A stretch of 54,538 nucleotides of DNA from Candidatus Kutchimonas denitrificans (lineage in GTDB: Bacteria > Gemmatimonadota > Gemmatimonadetes > Palauibacterales > KS3-K002): assembly GCA_011774835.1 (NCBI GenBank), contig JAACAK010000083.1, positions 104,263-158,800 of the forward strand, in the 5' to 3' direction. The first letter of the stretch is position 1. Each line of letters starts with the position of its first letter. A program made the translations under genes and the position numbers. The notes below the pieces were generated by a model. It was not told the origin of the DNA, ran no database searches, and was given only the letters and a program-made list of their open reading frames with translations. Positions 25,904 to 35,114 of this stretch are shown in pieces.

Positions 25904-27247
25904 CTAGTTCGCAGGGTCGTCGTCCAGCCGGATCTCGATGTACGTCTTCTCTCGCAGATCTTCCACGACTCTCTCGACGATCTTCTGCTGCTCCACCTGT
26001 TGCCGGATCACGTCGCGGTAGTCTTCCAGCGTCCACTCGCCGCCGGCGCTGCGCTCGATGATCTCGACGACCGACCACTTGGGTGCCGTCCCCGGCGCCG
26101 CCAGCTCTATCGGACCCACGATGTCGCCGGCACGAGCTCCCTGTATCGCCTGGCGGAAGTAGTCGGGCAGCTGGTCGAGCGGCCGATCGGTGAGGCTGGC
26201 CAGCTCGCTGGGGTCGCCGTACAGCCGGATCAGCGAGTCGATGTTTGCCCCGGCGCGCAGCGCGGCGGCCACCGAGTCGGCGAGCTGCCGGGCCCGGTTT
26301 CGATCAGCCTCGGTGATCGTCGGACGAAAGAGGATGTGCCGCGCCTGGCGATCGTTGCCGCGTATGCGCTCCAGCTTGATGATGTGGAAGCCCACGCTGG
26401 TCTCCACGATGTCGCTGATTTGACCGGGCCGGAGCGACCAGAGCGCATCCTCGAACTCGGGCAGCAGGTCCCCCCTCTGCACCCAGCCCAGGTTGCCCCC
26501 GTCGGGCCGAGACGCCGCGTCGTCGGAGTACTCGCGGGCCAGGCGCGCGAAATCTTCGCCGGAGCGGGCACGGCTCAGCGCTTGCTCCGCCTCTTCCCGG
26601 GTGGTCATCAGCTCCTCTTCCGTGGGCCGGGTGGCGATGATGACCTGCTTGAGCGTCACGCTGGCCGGTTTCGGTCCCAGAAATGGCTTCTGGGCCTCGA
26701 AGACCTGGCGGATCTCCTCTTCGCTGACCGGCACGGGCTGCAGCTCCGAGATGCGGCGCTGCATGAGGCGCTCCTTCATGATCTGGGCGCGGGCCTGCTC
26801 GGTGAGGCGCAGACGGAAGCTGGCGGGCGTTTCGCCGCGGCTGGCGAGGGCCTGCTCGAACTGGAGCGGCGTCTGAAAACGGCGGCGGATCTGGGCGAGC
26901 TGGTCCTCGACCATCTGCTCGACCTCGTCGTTGCCGACGGTGATGTCCTCGCGTGCGGCGTGGACCAGCACCACGGTCTCGTTGATGAGACGCTCGAGCG
27001 CCTGGCGGTTGAAAGCCTCTCGCTGCGGCGTGTTCGCCGGCGGCACGTCGACACCTTGGCCGGCCTCGAGTGAGAAGATGAACTCCTCGAGCTCGGTGCG
27101 GGTGATCACCGAGTCGCCCACGATAGCGACGATCCGATCGACCAGTCCGGTCTGGGTCTGAGCGACCGTCGCGCCGGCCGATGAAAGGAGCGCGCCCACC
27201 ACGCTGACACCGATGAGCGCTAGACGGAGAGCCTGGCGGCCGGTCAT
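25904..27247 (-). CDS. surA: SurA-like periplasmic peptidyl-prolyl isomerase/chaperone
   Basis: 447 aa. Signal peptide 1-30 (ending ATVAQT), SurA N-domain (VDRIVAIVGDSVITRTELEEF in pieces; LINETVVLVHAA) to about 180, a parvulin domain at about 190-295 with DDAASRPDGGNLGWVQRGDLL and VGFHIIKLERI, a second, shorter parvulin-like part (RQARHILFRPTI) and a C-terminal helix that completes the chaperone module. It delivers unfolded beta-barrel proteins through the periplasm. It overlaps the upstream parvulin lipoprotein gene by 4 nt (ATGA). Confidence 0.92.
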   Translation of the reverse strand: MTGRQALRLALIGVSVVGALLSSAGATVAQTQTGLVDRIVAIVGDSVITRTELEEFIFSLEAGQGVDVPPANTPQREAFNRQALERLINETVVLVHAAREDITVGNDEVEQMVEDQLAQIRRRFQTPLQFEQALASRGETPASFRLRLTEQARAQIMKERLMQRRISELQPVPVSEEEIRQVFEAQKPFLGPKPASVTLKQVIIATRPTEEELMTTREEAEQALSRARSGEDFARLAREYSDDAASRPDGGNLGWVQRGDLLPEFEDALWSLRPGQISDIVETSVGFHIIKLERIRGNDRQARHILFRPTITEADRNRARQLADSVAAALRAGANIDSLIRLYGDPSELASLTDRPLDQLPDYFRQAIQGARAGDIVGPIELAAPGTAPKWSVVEIIERSAGGEWTLEDYRDVIRQQVEQQKIVERVVEDLREKTYIEIRLDDDPAN

Positions 27248-28674
27248 GACCCGTTCTCGCTCCCGCGATTCTCCGTTCCCGGCGGCCCCGCGGCGGCTCG
27301 CAGTTCGCGCAGCCGTTCGACGACCAGCGGGTAGCGGTAGGGGTGGATCAGGATCGCCGGCCCGTTGCGCCGCAGGGCCGGGGACGCTCGATCGAGCGTC
27401 CGTGTGCCGCGCCGGCCGAGGAACAGCATGTTGAATGCCTGATCCACAGCGGCGGGGATTTCCGGGGCGTCCTGTAGCATGATGGTGGCCCGGTAGCCGG
27501 CGTCTTGAGCGGCGACTCGCAGGTCGCCCCGGGCGAGGACGGCGACGCTGTCGGCCTGGCGGTCCGAGAACTCGTAGCCACTCGTTCGGGCGGCACGAGC
27601 GATGATCTCGTTGCGTGCCAGCTGGCGGAGCAGCTCGCGGGCGCTAGTCGTGTCGGGGCTCGCGAAGATGGCCTGCGCGTCCGGTCCCGAGCGGACGACA
27701 AAGTCGATCCACTCGCCCATGGTGAGCTCGCCGCCGTCGTAGCGGACGAGGATGGCCTGGCGATCGGCCGAGCCGAGGCGATTGAGCCGGGGTGAAAAGG
27801 CTATCCGCCTCAGGAGCTGGATGGAGCCTGGGCTGATCTCCACGTTTGCGGCCGCCATCAGCGAGTCGGCGAAGCCAGCTTCAATTTCCTCCGCCCTGCG
27901 ATCGATCAGATCCTTCTCGAATTCCGGGCGGACCAGATGGAATTCCGGATTGCGCCGCTGTGTGACTTCGAGGATGTGAAATCCGAAGTTGGTCCGGACG
28001 AGATCGCTGATCGTGCCCGGCTCGAGATTGAAAGCGATGCTGTCGAGGGGCTCGACCAGTTGGCCGCGTGTCTTCCAGCCGAGATCACCGCCGCGTCTCC
28101 CGCTGAGAGGATCAGCCGAGTACCGCTGGGCCAGCTCGGAGAACGACTCCCCCGCGACCAGCCGTTGCCGGATGTCTTCGGCCCGACGACGCAAACTGTC
28201 GACCTCGGCCTCGCTGGCATCGTCGGGAACCCATATCACGAGGTGACGGGCCCGTACCCGCACGTACGGTTGCTCCCGCTCGTACATCGCCCGGAGCACC
28301 GAGTCGTTCGGGATGGCGCGCGCGCGTAGAAGGTCAGCCTGCAGGAGCCCGGCCAGTGTCCGCTGCGTGTTGAATCGGGCGAGGGGCGCGATATCGAGCC
28401 GGGCGAACTCGTCCTCGCGGGCGTACTCGCTGGCCAGAACCGTGTAGCTGACCCACAGGTCGACCGTGCGATCGATGATCCACGTGTTTGCGGGAGCGAT
28501 GGATTCGGACACCGGGGCGAGCAGCTCGGCCAGGTGATCGATGGTCAGCTCGTAGCCGTTGGCGATCGCCACCGCGTCCCCGTGGCCCTCCATCCCTTCG
28601 CGCACCGACGAACAGGCGACTAGAAACGCGGCCAGCGAGAGGACCAAGATTCTTGAGAGTAGTTGATGTTTCAT
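27244..28674 (-). CDS. parvulin-domain lipoprotein (PpiC/PrsA-like)
   Basis: 476 aa. Lipoprotein signal with lipobox FLVAC (Cys21). A SurA-N-like helical region precedes a single parvulin domain at about 140-245 (RARHLVIWVPDD, SADPLSGRRGGDLGWK, TNFGFHILEVTQR), followed by a further helical domain to the C-terminus. It is likely an envelope-anchored folding factor. It sits between mfd (7 nt) and surA (4-nt overlap), giving two tandem parvulin genes of related layout, perhaps an old duplication with different localisation. Confidence 0.88.
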   Translation of the reverse strand: MKHQLLSRILVLSLAAFLVACSSVREGMEGHGDAVAIANGYELTIDHLAELLAPVSESIAPANTWIIDRTVDLWVSYTVLASEYAREDEFARLDIAPLARFNTQRTLAGLLQADLLRARAIPNDSVLRAMYEREQPYVRVRARHLVIWVPDDASEAEVDSLRRRAEDIRQRLVAGESFSELAQRYSADPLSGRRGGDLGWKTRGQLVEPLDSIAFNLEPGTISDLVRTNFGFHILEVTQRRNPEFHLVRPEFEKDLIDRRAEEIEAGFADSLMAAANVEISPGSIQLLRRIAFSPRLNRLGSADRQAILVRYDGGELTMGEWIDFVVRSGPDAQAIFASPDTTSARELLRQLARNEIIARAARTSGYEFSDRQADSVAVLARGDLRVAAQDAGYRATIMLQDAPEIPAAVDQAFNMLFLGRRGTRTLDRASPALRRNGPAILIHPYRYPLVVERLRELRAAAGPPGTENRGSENGS

Positions 28675-28681
28675 GACTGAT

Positions 28682-31600
28682 TCAACCTGTTCTAACCAGT
28701 TCGCGCTGTTCCTCCAATATCCGTTCCAGCGCCTCCACGACGATCGGCGTGACGTCTCGGGCGCCAGGCTGACGAAAGAGCAAGGAGAGTGGTTGGAGGC
28801 GCCGCACCTCCACCTCCACCTCGCGTCCGGCCATGGCCTCCCGCAGCGACGTCAATTTCGGCATCGAGCCACGCCGGAAGTTAATACGAGCGGTCTCCGC
28901 TGTCGCCAGTACCCTCTCTACTCCTAAGCGGCCGCCGAGGATCCGGATCCGCGAGGCGGCGATGAGGCGCTCGACCTCGGCGGGCAGGGGACCGAACCGA
29001 TCGCGCAGCTCGGCGGACAGCTGCTCCAGATCCTCCAGATCGGCTACCTTGGACAGCCGGCGGTAGAGGTCGAGCTTCTGCGCCGGATCCGGGATGAAGT
29101 CGTCCGGGATGTACGATGCACCGGAGACCGAGACCTCGGGCACCGACGGACGGGGCTCGGCCCCGTTCTGGCCGGCGCGCAGGGCGGCGACGGTGTCCTC
29201 CAGCAGGTGAAGGTAGGCGTCGAATCCCACCGCCTGAGCGAAGCCGGACTGTTCGGCGCCCAGCAGATTGCCGGCGCCCCGGAGCTCCAGATCCTTGAGC
29301 GCGAGGCGATAGCCGGCGCCGAGCTCGGTATGCTGCTCCAGCAGCTGCAGCCGCCGCTCGGTCTCCAGCGGCAGGTTGTGGGGGACGACGAGGTAGCAGA
29401 AGGCGCGGTGGTGCGAGCGGCCGACACGTCCCCGTAGCTGGTAGAGCTGCGCGAGACCGAAGTAGTCGGCGCGATGGATGATCATCGTGTTGGCGTTGGG
29501 GAGGTCGAGTCCGTTTTCGATGATCGCGGTGGCGACGAGCACGTGGATGTCGCCGCGGACGAAGTCGGTCATCGTCTTCTCGAGCTGCCGCTCGGGCATC
29601 TGGCCGTGCGCGATCTCGACCCGAAGATCGGGGACGAGGCGACGGACCCTGGCGGCGACCTCTTGGATCGACTCGACCCGGTTGTGGACGAAGAAGACCT
29701 GACCGCCGCGGTCGACCTCGAGCCGTATCGCATCGGCGATGGTGTCATCTTCCCATGTGATCATGTGGGTGATGATCGGCTGCCGGTTGCTGGGCGGCGT
29801 GCGGATCACGGCCAGGTCGCGGAGGCCGCTCAGCGAAAGGTGGAGCGTTCGGGGTATCGGCGTGGCGGTCATGGTGATCACGTCGACACTCTGACGCAGT
29901 GCCTTCAGGTGCTCTTTCTGGGCCACCCCGAACTGCTGCTCCTCGTCGATCACCAGCAATCCCAGATCCTTGAACGGCACGTCGGGCGACACCAGGCGGT
30001 GGGTTCCGATGACGATGTCGACGCTCCCTTCGGCGAGCCGCTCGATGATCGCTTCCTGCTGCTTGCGGGTGCGGAAGCGGGAGAGCGACTCGATCACGAC
30101 GGGGTAATCGGCGAGCCGGGCACGGAAGGTGGCCAGGTGCTGTTCGACCAGCACGGTGGTCGGCGCCAGCACCGCCACCTGCTTGCCGTCCTGCACCGCC
30201 TTGAAGGCGGCGCGGATCGCGATCTCGGTCTTGCCGAAGCCGACGTCGCCGCAGATCAGCCGGTCCATCGGTCGCGGCCCCTCCATGCCCAGCTTCACCT
30301 GTTGGGCGACCCGTTCCTGGTCGGGTGTCTCGTCGTAGATGAAGGCGGCTTGCATCTCGCGCTGCCAGCGGGTGTCGGGGGCGAAGGCGTGGGCCTCGCT
30401 TACCCGGCGGCGGGCGTAGAGCTCGAGCAGCTCGGCGGCCATGGTCTGGATGGCCTGCTCGGTCCGCTTCTTCAGCTTGCTCCAGCTCTTGCCGCCCAAC
30501 CGATGCAGTCGTGGCGCCGGCCGGTCGCGATCATCGCCGGTCTCGGCCATCCACCGTTCGACCAGGTCGGCCCGATAGTGGGGAACGCGGAGGATGTCGC
30601 CGCCGGCGTATTCGAGCACCAGCGTTTCCAGCTCCTCGCCGCCGACGCTGACGCGCTCGAGGCCCCGGTACCGGCCGATCCCATGGTCGAGGTGGACGGC
30701 GAAGTCGCCGGGGGTGAGCGCGGACAGGGTCTCCAGCGTGGCCCGGCCCACCGTGCGGGGCTGGCGACGCGGCCGGCGGGCGCGGCGGAAGATCTCGTGA
30801 TCTGTGAACAGCCACAGCGGTGGCGTAGCGTCGGGGACGACGAAGCCGGCAGCCGGCGGAGCGAGGCCCAGGGTGATCTTGCGCGTCGTGGCGGCGCCGG
30901 CCGCGTCGGTGAGGATCTCTTCCAGTCGCTCCAGCTGGCCTTCGTTGTCGCACAGGATGAGGACGCGTGCGTCCTCCGCCAGTGCCTCCCGGATGGCGTC
31001 GATCAGGCGGTCGATGCGCCGGTCGATCTCGGGGGCGGCCCGGATCCCGAAGTCGATGTCCGCCGCGGCGGCATCGGCCACGATCCGCAGGCGGGCGAAG
31101 CGCTCGAGTGCGGCCCGAACGTCCGATGGCGGCCGCTGATAGCGCTGTGGCGTCTCTGAGCGGCGCGCCAGTTCGGTCCAGCTCCTTTCCCGCTCCGCCG
31201 CTTCGTCTTCGAGGTCGAGGTGAACGACCAGCATCGACTCGGGGAGAACATCGAGCAGGCTGCCGAGGCTGACGTCGTCGGCCGGACCGGCGGCGTCGCC
31301 CCGCTCGTCACGGGGGAAGCGCACGGGGAGCAGCCGGAGATCCTGGAGCTCGGCGATCGAGCGCTGGTCGAGCACGTCGAAGGAGCGAATCGATTCGATC
31401 TCGTCTCCCCAGAACTCGATGCGGACCGGGTCGAGCGTCGTGACCGGATAGATGTCGACGATGCCGCCGCGTACCGAATACTCTCCCACGGCTTCCACCA
31501 TGGGGACCCTGCGGTAGCCGGCGTCCTCCAGCGACTCGATGAGCCCGGCGTGATCGGCCGGCTGGCCCGTCGCCAGACGGATCTCCAGGTCGGTCCAGCT

Positions 31601-31993
31601 GGAGGGGAGCGCGAAGAGCTCGCCGAGCGCCCGGCCGCTGGTCACGAGGATCCGGGAGCGGCCGGCGAGTGTGGTCTGGAGCGCTTCGACCCGACGGGCG
31701 GAGATCTCGACGTGCGGGTCGTCCAGCTCGGGATGAACGGCTTCGCGCTGGGGGAAAACGACGGAGCGGCCGGGCAGCAGCGCCTCGAGGTCCGCCTCGA
31801 CCTCTTCGGTGACCCGTGCGGACGGCGCGATGAGCAGCAGCTGGTGCACGGCGCCCGATTCGACGAGGGCGGCGGCGAGGGCCACCGGCGCCGATCCGGC
31901 GAGGCCCGACAGGGCCTGCTCGGCGCCCGGCCGGGGCAAGGCATCGGCCAGTCGTTCGTAACCGGGTGTGCTGCGGAGGCTATCTATGATCAC
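28682..31993 (-). CDS. mfd: transcription-repair coupling factor
   Basis: 1103 aa from GTG 31993 (VIIDSLRSTPGYERL); an in-frame start at 32092 would run 112 nt into the BatA-like gene. UvrB-homology region at about 1-300, RNA-polymerase-interacting CarD-like domain with GDFAVHLDHGIGRYRGLERV, translocase motifs ICGDVGFGKTEIAIRAAF (Walker A), VIDEEQQFGV (DEEQ), ATPIPRTLHLS, RADYFGLAQLYQLRGRVGRS and the C-terminal TRCF domain. It removes stalled RNA polymerase and recruits UvrA. With uvrA at 1253 the window holds two nucleotide-excision-repair genes far apart. Confidence 0.98.
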   Translation of the reverse strand: MIIDSLRSTPGYERLADALPRPGAEQALSGLAGSAPVALAAALVESGAVHQLLLIAPSARVTEEVEADLEALLPGRSVVFPQREAVHPELDDPHVEISARRVEALQTTLAGRSRILVTSGRALGELFALPSSWTDLEIRLATGQPADHAGLIESLEDAGYRRVPMVEAVGEYSVRGGIVDIYPVTTLDPVRIEFWGDEIESIRSFDVLDQRSIAELQDLRLLPVRFPRDERGDAAGPADDVSLGSLLDVLPESMLVVHLDLEDEAAERERSWTELARRSETPQRYQRPPSDVRAALERFARLRIVADAAAADIDFGIRAAPEIDRRIDRLIDAIREALAEDARVLILCDNEGQLERLEEILTDAAGAATTRKITLGLAPPAAGFVVPDATPPLWLFTDHEIFRRARRPRRQPRTVGRATLETLSALTPGDFAVHLDHGIGRYRGLERVSVGGEELETLVLEYAGGDILRVPHYRADLVERWMAETGDDRDRPAPRLHRLGGKSWSKLKKRTEQAIQTMAAELLELYARRRVSEAHAFAPDTRWQREMQAAFIYDETPDQERVAQQVKLGMEGPRPMDRLICGDVGFGKTEIAIRAAFKAVQDGKQVAVLAPTTVLVEQHLATFRARLADYPVVIESLSRFRTRKQQEAIIERLAEGSVDIVIGTHRLVSPDVPFKDLGLLVIDEEQQFGVAQKEHLKALRQSVDVITMTATPIPRTLHLSLSGLRDLAVIRTPPSNRQPIITHMITWEDDTIADAIRLEVDRGGQVFFVHNRVESIQEVAARVRRLVPDLRVEIAHGQMPERQLEKTMTDFVRGDIHVLVATAIIENGLDLPNANTMIIHRADYFGLAQLYQLRGRVGRSHHRAFCYLVVPHNLPLETERRLQLLEQHTELGAGYRLALKDLELRGAGNLLGAEQSGFAQAVGFDAYLHLLEDTVAALRAGQNGAEPRPSVPEVSVSGASYIPDDFIPDPAQKLDLYRRLSKVADLEDLEQLSAELRDRFGPLPAEVERLIAASRIRILGGRLGVERVLATAETARINFRRGSMPKLTSLREAMAGREVEVEVRRLQPLSLLFRQPGARDVTPIVVEALERILEEQRELVRTG

Positions 31994-33992
31994 CGGTACT
32001 TCTGTTGCTCTCTGCTGTATCGATCCTGGCCTCGGCGGCCCTCGATCTGGGGGACCCGCGCCGACCGGCCGCCGCCAGGCCGGCTTCGACAATAGAAGCG
32101 AGCGCTAGGATCGCTACAAGGGGTAGCCAGGCCCGCCGGCCGCGGCGGGCGCGGAAAATCGCTTCGCGCCACCCTTCCGCTTCGTTCCGCCGGGTCCAGT
32201 GCCAGGCCGCATCGGGCAGGATCGACTCCAGTCTCGCTTCGTCCCCGCGGGCCAGGTCGGCTTCGCCGAGGGGCGCGTTGACCGAGAACGCCGCTGCGAC
32301 ACCCGATCCATCCCGCACCACGTAATTGCCCGCCCGGGACGTCTCGAGCCAGGCGCCGCCCTCAACGGGAACCGTCGACCCGTCCGGCCGACGCACCTCG
32401 CGGGCCCGGCTGGGCAGCGGGACCGGCGCCGCGGCGTCGTATCCGGTACGGGCCCTGGCGCCGCGCCGGGCCCAATCGCCCAGGGCGACATCGAGGAAAG
32501 GCACCATTCCGGCGCTGACCGGCAGGTCCGAAGCCTCGGGCGTCATGGGCGATGCGAGGAGAACGTACGCCGCGCTGGCCGTCGTGGTTCCCCGGATGGC
32601 CCATGGTTCACCATCCGCCAGGCGGAGCAGCGCGCTGTCGGCCGGGGCCACCCCCCGGGAGACCAGGCGGTAGGCCCGGCGCACCTCCAGCCCCTCCAGC
32701 TCGGGCAGTTCGTCCGAGCCCGCGAGCCGGGAGGCCCCCGCCCCGGACCGGGCGGCCGCTTCGTAGCGCCAGGGGACTCGTGCCGAGGCGAGCCGCGAGT
32801 TGAGGAGCGGCAGTTCGAGGGGATCGGCCGGCGGAACCACCACCACCGTGCGGGCGCTCGCGAGCGCGTCTTCGATCCGCGCGCCGCTCCCGGCGATCCA
32901 GACCTCCGCGGCGCCGGCCGGCGCCGGCCGGATCCGGTCGCCGGCCGCCAGGACGTCGACGGCCCCCTCGACGAAGGCGCCCGCGTCGCCGACCAGCGCC
33001 ACCCGGGGAGCCGGACGTGCGAGCCAGGTGAAGTAGCGGCGGTCGTCGACGCTCAGCCCCTCGCTCTCGATCTCGACGTAACCCTGCACCCAGCCGCTGT
33101 CCTGGGGCGGCAGTCGCATTAGCGCTGAGATGCCGAACTCCGCCTCGGCCACAGCGATCACGTCGTCGCCGCGGGTCAGGCGAACGATCGTGGGCTCGGC
33201 AGGCGGCTCGCCGTCGAACCAGACGAGTGGGACCGAGATCGTGATGTGGCGGCCGGCGGTGAGCGGTGAGATTTCGGGGCTGGGGCTGGCGGGCGCGCCG
33301 TTGGCGAGCGGTGGCAGATCGGGGGCGAAGACGACGCCGGCCACGTCCGAAACCACGGCCCCGGCCTCGATCGAGTCGGCCAGCGCACCGGGCAGCGAGT
33401 TGGCCTGGAGATCGGTGAGGACGTGGATCTCCAGGGCGCGGCCATCCCCGGCGGCTTCGAGCCAGGCGGCGGCGCTGCGAATCGCCGCTCCGAGGTCCGC
33501 CGCGCCGGCCGTGGGGTGCAGGCCCTCGAGGAATCCACGGCCGGCGGCGGACCCGGCCACGGCCGCACGGTCGGGTCGAACCGCGCTGAACAGCGCCACG
33601 CGATCGTCCGGTCCGATCAGGTCGAGGGCGATGGCCGCCCGCTCCGCGAACACGTCGATCAGGCGCTGCTCGCCGATGACCCGTGCCGCGCTCTGCGAAT
33701 CGTCGATGACGATGGCCAGAGCGGTGGGTGCGTGGTCGGAGGGTCCGCCGCGCCCGAAGGTCGGGCCCATGGCGGCCAGGGTGAGGAGGGTGATGATCAG
33801 TACGCGAAGTGCTAGGAGCGCCAGGTGGCGAAGCCGCAGGCGACGCGCGTGCCGCCGTTCCGCTCGACGGAGGTACCGAATCGCCGGGAAGAACAGACGG
33901 CGCACATCGCGTCGGCGGATGAGGTGGAGGACCACAGGCACGGCCGCGGCGAGGATGGCGAGCCCGAACAGCGGATAGAGGAAGCCGATCAT
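31980..33992 (-). CDS. BatA-type N-terminal domain / VWA-like membrane protein
   Basis: 670 aa from ATG 33992, which overlaps the DUF58 stop (ATGA). The N-terminus (IGFLYPLFGLAILAAAVPVVLHLIRRR) is the BatA N-terminal membrane domain, with a second TM at about 57-77. A VWA-like domain follows with AIVIDDSQSAAR in the MIDAS position (DxSxS partly altered). A long periplasmic or cytoplasmic beta-rich region follows, and a TM near the C-terminus (LPLVAILALASIVEAGLAAA). DUF58-BatA sets usually include a MoxR ATPase, not seen here. Function in envelope stress or protein assembly is inferred from the family. Confidence 0.8.
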   Translation of the reverse strand: MIGFLYPLFGLAILAAAVPVVLHLIRRRDVRRLFFPAIRYLRRAERRHARRLRLRHLALLALRVLIITLLTLAAMGPTFGRGGPSDHAPTALAIVIDDSQSAARVIGEQRLIDVFAERAAIALDLIGPDDRVALFSAVRPDRAAVAGSAAGRGFLEGLHPTAGAADLGAAIRSAAAWLEAAGDGRALEIHVLTDLQANSLPGALADSIEAGAVVSDVAGVVFAPDLPPLANGAPASPSPEISPLTAGRHITISVPLVWFDGEPPAEPTIVRLTRGDDVIAVAEAEFGISALMRLPPQDSGWVQGYVEIESEGLSVDDRRYFTWLARPAPRVALVGDAGAFVEGAVDVLAAGDRIRPAPAGAAEVWIAGSGARIEDALASARTVVVVPPADPLELPLLNSRLASARVPWRYEAAARSGAGASRLAGSDELPELEGLEVRRAYRLVSRGVAPADSALLRLADGEPWAIRGTTTASAAYVLLASPMTPEASDLPVSAGMVPFLDVALGDWARRGARARTGYDAAAPVPLPSRAREVRRPDGSTVPVEGGAWLETSRAGNYVVRDGSGVAAAFSVNAPLGEADLARGDEARLESILPDAAWHWTRRNEAEGWREAIFRARRGRRAWLPLVAILALASIVEAGLAAAGRRGSPRSRAAEARIDTAESNRSTGDHR

Positions 33993-34909
33993 CCCAGACG
34001 CGCCCGGGCGTGCAGGTATTCGCCGAGACAGAGGCCCAGGGGCTGGTCGGTCGTGATCGGATGATAGTCCATCCCCCGCGCGCCGCAGGCCCGGCGCCAC
34101 TTGTCGATGGCGGACGCCACCGCCTCGCGGTAATCGGTCCGCAGCTCCGCTGAGCTGGCCGGCAACTCGTCTCCTGTCTCCGGATCGACGAAGAGCGCGT
34201 CACCCACGCCGGGCAACTCGAGCTCGCCGGGATCGAACAGGTGGAAGACCAGTACCTCGTGCCCCTGGTGCGCGAGCTTGCGTAGTGCGCGCCGCGTGGC
34301 GCGCTCCTCCACCAGCAGGTCAGAGACCAGGATCACCATCCCGCGCCGCCGCTTGCGGGCCGCCAGGTCCTCGAGCGCGACAGCCGCGGCGCTCAGATGA
34401 CCTGGCGGCTGCTCGACCAGCAGCCGGACCAGCTCGGACCAGCCGGCCACGGTCCCTCGGGGCGGCAGGCTGCTGGCCACGCGCTCCGCGAAACAGATCA
34501 GCCCCGCCAGGTCGCCCTGGCGGATCAGCAGCAGACCGAGGCTGGCGGCGACACGTCGAGCGTATTCCAGCTTGGTCAGGAGACCGGGCCGGCTGCGCCA
34601 GTCCATCGATGCGCTGACGTCGACGCAGATGTGGGCGGCGAGGTTCGTCTCCTCCTCGTACTGTTTCAGGTAGAAGCGATCGGAGCGACCGTACATCTTC
34701 CAGTCGACGAAGCGGAGGTCGTCGCCGGGTCGGTAGGCCCGGTGCTCGGCGAATTCGACGGAGAATCCCCGGGCGGGCGAGGCATGGAGACCCGAGATGA
34801 AGCCGCGCACGACGGCCCGGGCGATGATCTCGAGGCCGCCGAGGGCATCGAGCTCGCTGGGGTCGAGAAGGTCGGGCCTATCCTGGCCGCGGTCGGCGTC
34901 TAGCGGCAT
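33989..34909 (-). CDS. DUF58 domain protein
   Basis: 306 aa. The DUF58 signature SVEFAEHRAYRPGDDLRFVDWKMYGRSDRFYLKQY (in pieces: EFAEHRAYRPGDDLRFVDWK and YGRSDRFYLKQYEEETN) is complete, followed by a VWA-like fold with HICVDVSASMDW. Typically encoded with a MoxR AAA+ ATPase and BatA-type proteins. It is the first gene of the long minus-strand series and overlaps the BatA-like gene by 4 nt. Confidence 0.9.
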   Translation of the reverse strand: MPLDADRGQDRPDLLDPSELDALGGLEIIARAVVRGFISGLHASPARGFSVEFAEHRAYRPGDDLRFVDWKMYGRSDRFYLKQYEEETNLAAHICVDVSASMDWRSRPGLLTKLEYARRVAASLGLLLIRQGDLAGLICFAERVASSLPPRGTVAGWSELVRLLVEQPPGHLSAAAVALEDLAARKRRRGMVILVSDLLVEERATRRALRKLAHQGHEVLVFHLFDPGELELPGVGDALFVDPETGDELPASSAELRTDYREAVASAIDKWRRACGARGMDYHPITTDQPLGLCLGEYLHARARLG

Positions 34910-35014
34910 GGCCTCACTCGCTGCAGCTCTCTCCAGATTTCAGTCGCGCCTAGTGTCGAAAATCGAAACATAACGGCGGCACCGGTCCGCTGGCTAACGC
35001 GGGCCGGGCCGACG

Positions 35015-35044
35015 TTGCACCGGGAGGGGCGGCGCCTGTATGAT
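35015..35044 (+). promoter_or_regulatory. promoter of the M28 peptidase gene
   Basis: TTGCAC (35015-35020), 18-nt spacer, TATGAT (35039-35044, five of six to TATAAT). It predicts a start near 35051, which rules out the in-frame ATG at 35040 and supports ATG 35115. Confidence 0.55.
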
Positions 35045-35114
35045 CGAGACGTCGAAAGTCAAACTGAGCTCGCGCGCCGCCGGCGGGGCCGCGTTCCTGA
35101 AAAGAGAGTCATAC

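Noticed and set aside
35040..35114. In-frame ATG at 35040 as the start of the M28 peptidase
   Set aside because: It overlaps the -10 TATGAT and adds a non-signal N-terminus before the lipoprotein signal starting at 35115.
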